NCBI GenBank assembly: GCA_031423755.1
Contig: JANPGC010000091.1
Span: forward strand, 1-15,154
DNA length: 15,154 nt
Direction of reading: 5' to 3'
Source of the DNA: JANMEX01 sp031423755
Lineage (GTDB): Bacteria; Pseudomonadota; Alphaproteobacteria; Rhizobiales; Rhizobiaceae
Shown in pieces: positions 13,867 through 15,154 of this stretch (position 1 is the stretch's first letter; every line of letters begins with the position of its first letter). The notes beneath the pieces are model-generated. The model saw only the letters and a list, made by a program, of their open reading frames with translations, did no database searches and was not told where the DNA came from. A program made the position numbers and the translations under genes.

Positions 13867-15154
13867 TCACTTGTAAATGAAGCCGACGACGCCATGGTAG
13901 CGGCCGTTCGGAAGTTTGGTTTGCATGGTGCCGTAGACACGGTTGACGCGGCCAAGCAGATAACCGGCGCCATCGGAGGCGGCGTTGAAATTGTCATCCG
14001 GCTTGGCGAGCTTGTTGCGGGCGACAGGGCGGACAAGGTACGGTGTCACGATGATGACAAGCTCCGTCTCGTTGCGGACAAAGTCGCGGCTGCGGAACAT
14101 GGTTCCAAGGATGGGAATGTTCTTTGCGCCCGGATAGCCGTTGATCACCTGTCGAACGTCGTCGCGGACCAGACCTGCAATCATCATCGAGCCGCCGGAA
14201 GGCAATTCGATTGTCGTGTCCGCCAGGCGCTTGCGGATCGAGATGATACCGGTGCCGGCCATTTGCACCGAGCCTTCATTGGTCGGCTCTGAGACTGCCG
14301 TGCGGACCTTGAGGCTGATGCGGCCGGGAGACAGGACAACCGGCGTGAATTCCAAACCGATGCCGTATTCGACCTTCTGTATTTCGTAAGAATAGACGGT
14401 CTGGTTGGTCGTCGAGTCGAGTGTCCGGTTGGCTGTTGTCACAAGGTTGAACTCGCCGCCGACCTTGAAGGTTGCCTTTTCGCCGGAAACGGCCGTCAGC
14501 GTTGGTTCAGACAGCGTCTTCATGACGCCGGACTGTTCCATGGCGTTGAGGTAGGTGCGAAGATTAAAGCTTCCAAGGTTTCCTGACAGCACTGCATCGG
14601 CAGCGTCGGCCAATCCCTTGCCCAAACCGGGCGATGTGCCGGTAAAGCCGGAGAATCCGATGCCGTTTGAGCCTGAGCCCGAAGCCAGCACATTCATGCC
14701 GAGCTGTTTCATCACGTTGCGGCTGATTTCCGCGACTGTGACTTTCAACGTGACCTGATCATCGCCGAGTATCTTGAGAAGGTTGACAATTTTCGACTTC
14801 TGCCGGTCTTCGCCGACGCCACCGATGACGATGGAGCCGTTGCCTGCGGACGCAGCGGTGGAGGTGAAGTTGCCTGTCGTCGCTTCGCCGCCGGTGACAA
14901 ATATTTCAGCCAGAGCCACGGCGCGTGAGGCGTCCTGCGGTGTCTGCACAGTGCCGGTCAGGACGACGTTGTCATTGATGATCTCGGCCTTGATGTCCGA
15001 GTCTTCGATAAAGCGCGCGAGGTAAGAATCGAGGCCCGCCACATCGCGTTCGATGGTCAGATCAATCGAGGCGATCTGCTCACCGTTCGGGCCGAAGACG
15101 AAAATGTTGGTGTTGCCGACCTGCTTGCCGAAAATATAGATGCGGCGGGCAGTG
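13867..15154 (-). CDS. cpaC: Tad pilus outer-membrane secretin CpaC/RcpA (5' end outside window)
   Basis: The secretin that forms the outer-membrane channel for the Flp pilus. The frame runs off the right window edge; reading from base 15153 it begins within RRIYIFGKQVGNTNIFVF, the N-terminal secretin-associated domain, so roughly the first 80-100 residues are missing. Next comes a BON-like segment (ARFIEDSDIKAEIINDNVVLTGTV), then the secretin core starting at GDDQVTLKVTVAEISRNVMKQLGMNV. It ends with the family's typical KNIPILGTMFRSRDFVRNETELVIIVTPYLVRP and a short tail ending in GFIYK. Gly- and Ser-rich stretches (for example ASGSGSNGIGF) are typical of secretin loops. An apparent start at GTG 15042 is internal and not the real start. 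cpaB and the pilin genes should lie beyond the edge. Confidence 0.95.
   Translation of the reverse strand, partial: TARRIYIFGKQVGNTNIFVFGPNGEQIASIDLTIERDVAGLDSYLARFIEDSDIKAEIINDNVVLTGTVQTPQDASRAVALAEIFVTGGEATTGNFTSTAASAGNGSIVIGGVGEDRQKSKIVNLLKILGDDQVTLKVTVAEISRNVMKQLGMNVLASGSGSNGIGFSGFTGTSPGLGKGLADAADAVLSGNLGSFNLRTYLNAMEQSGVMKTLSEPTLTAVSGEKATFKVGGEFNLVTTANRTLDSTTNQTVYSYEIQKVEYGIGLEFTPVVLSPGRISLKVRTAVSEPTNEGSVQMAGTGIISIRKRLADTTIELPSGGSMMIAGLVRDDVRQVINGYPGAKNIPILGTMFRSRDFVRNETELVIIVTPYLVRPVARNKLAKPDDNFNAASDGAGYLLGRVNRVYGTMQTKLPNGRYHGVVGFIYK

Noticed and set aside
15040..15042. GTG as the start of the secretin gene
   Set aside because: The same frame continues upstream to the window edge with recognisable CpaC sequence (RRIYIFGK region), so the gene simply runs off the window.
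1..15154. CRISPR array, tRNA/rRNA gene, insertion sequence or prophage
   Set aside because: No regularly spaced direct repeats, no cloverleaf or rRNA-like stretch, and no transposase, integrase or phage protein was seen on either strand.

Overview
The window reads as chromosomal DNA from an alphaproteobacterium, most likely of the Hyphomicrobiales (Rhizobiales). The protein families, the gene order of the Tad/Flp pilus cluster, the GC-rich coding bias and a GC-rich palindromic repeat all point that way. Genus cannot be fixed from the sequence alone.

Left part (1-3067, plus strand): the end of a double-ATPase peptide/microcin-type ABC transporter (YejF-like) is translationally coupled by an ATGA overlap to a GhrA-type glyoxylate/hydroxypyruvate reductase. 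An unrecognised 260-codon hypothetical gene follows. It carries a large near-perfect palindrome (2381-2466) that is read through in frame, and a small hairpin sits directly before its ribosome binding site.

Middle part (3181-7116, minus strand): an M17 leucyl aminopeptidase, a MarR-type regulator and an SH3/NlpC-P60 peptidase are packed end to end, suggesting an operon for peptide or muropeptide breakdown. After a gap of about 220 bp comes rsgA, the circularly permuted GTPase of 30S ribosome maturation. The gap has no recognised gene but holds two tiny ORFs, one of them with an excellent Shine-Dalgarno sequence.

Right part (7252-15154): a Tad (tight adherence, Flp type IVc) pilus export locus. 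On the minus strand, in transcription order, are cpaC (secretin, cut by the window edge), cpaD (lipoprotein), cpaE (TadZ-like localisation ATPase), cpaF (motor ATPase), tadB and tadC (inner-membrane platform). These are tightly spaced or overlapping. A TPR lipoprotein of the TadD type lies in the opposite orientation and meets tadC at a bidirectional hairpin terminator (8090-8124). Between the divergent aminopeptidase and tadD genes is an inverted repeat containing a near match to the CtrA box. The pilin, prepilin peptidase and cpaB genes are not in the window and would be expected beyond its right edge.

Most of the window is well-known biology. The items most worth a second look are the palindrome inside a coding gene, the CtrA-like site before tadD, the aminopeptidase/MarR/NlpC-P60 unit, and the small ORFs in front of rsgA. 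I did not find evidence for a wholly new system, a CRISPR array, a tRNA/rRNA gene or an insertion sequence.
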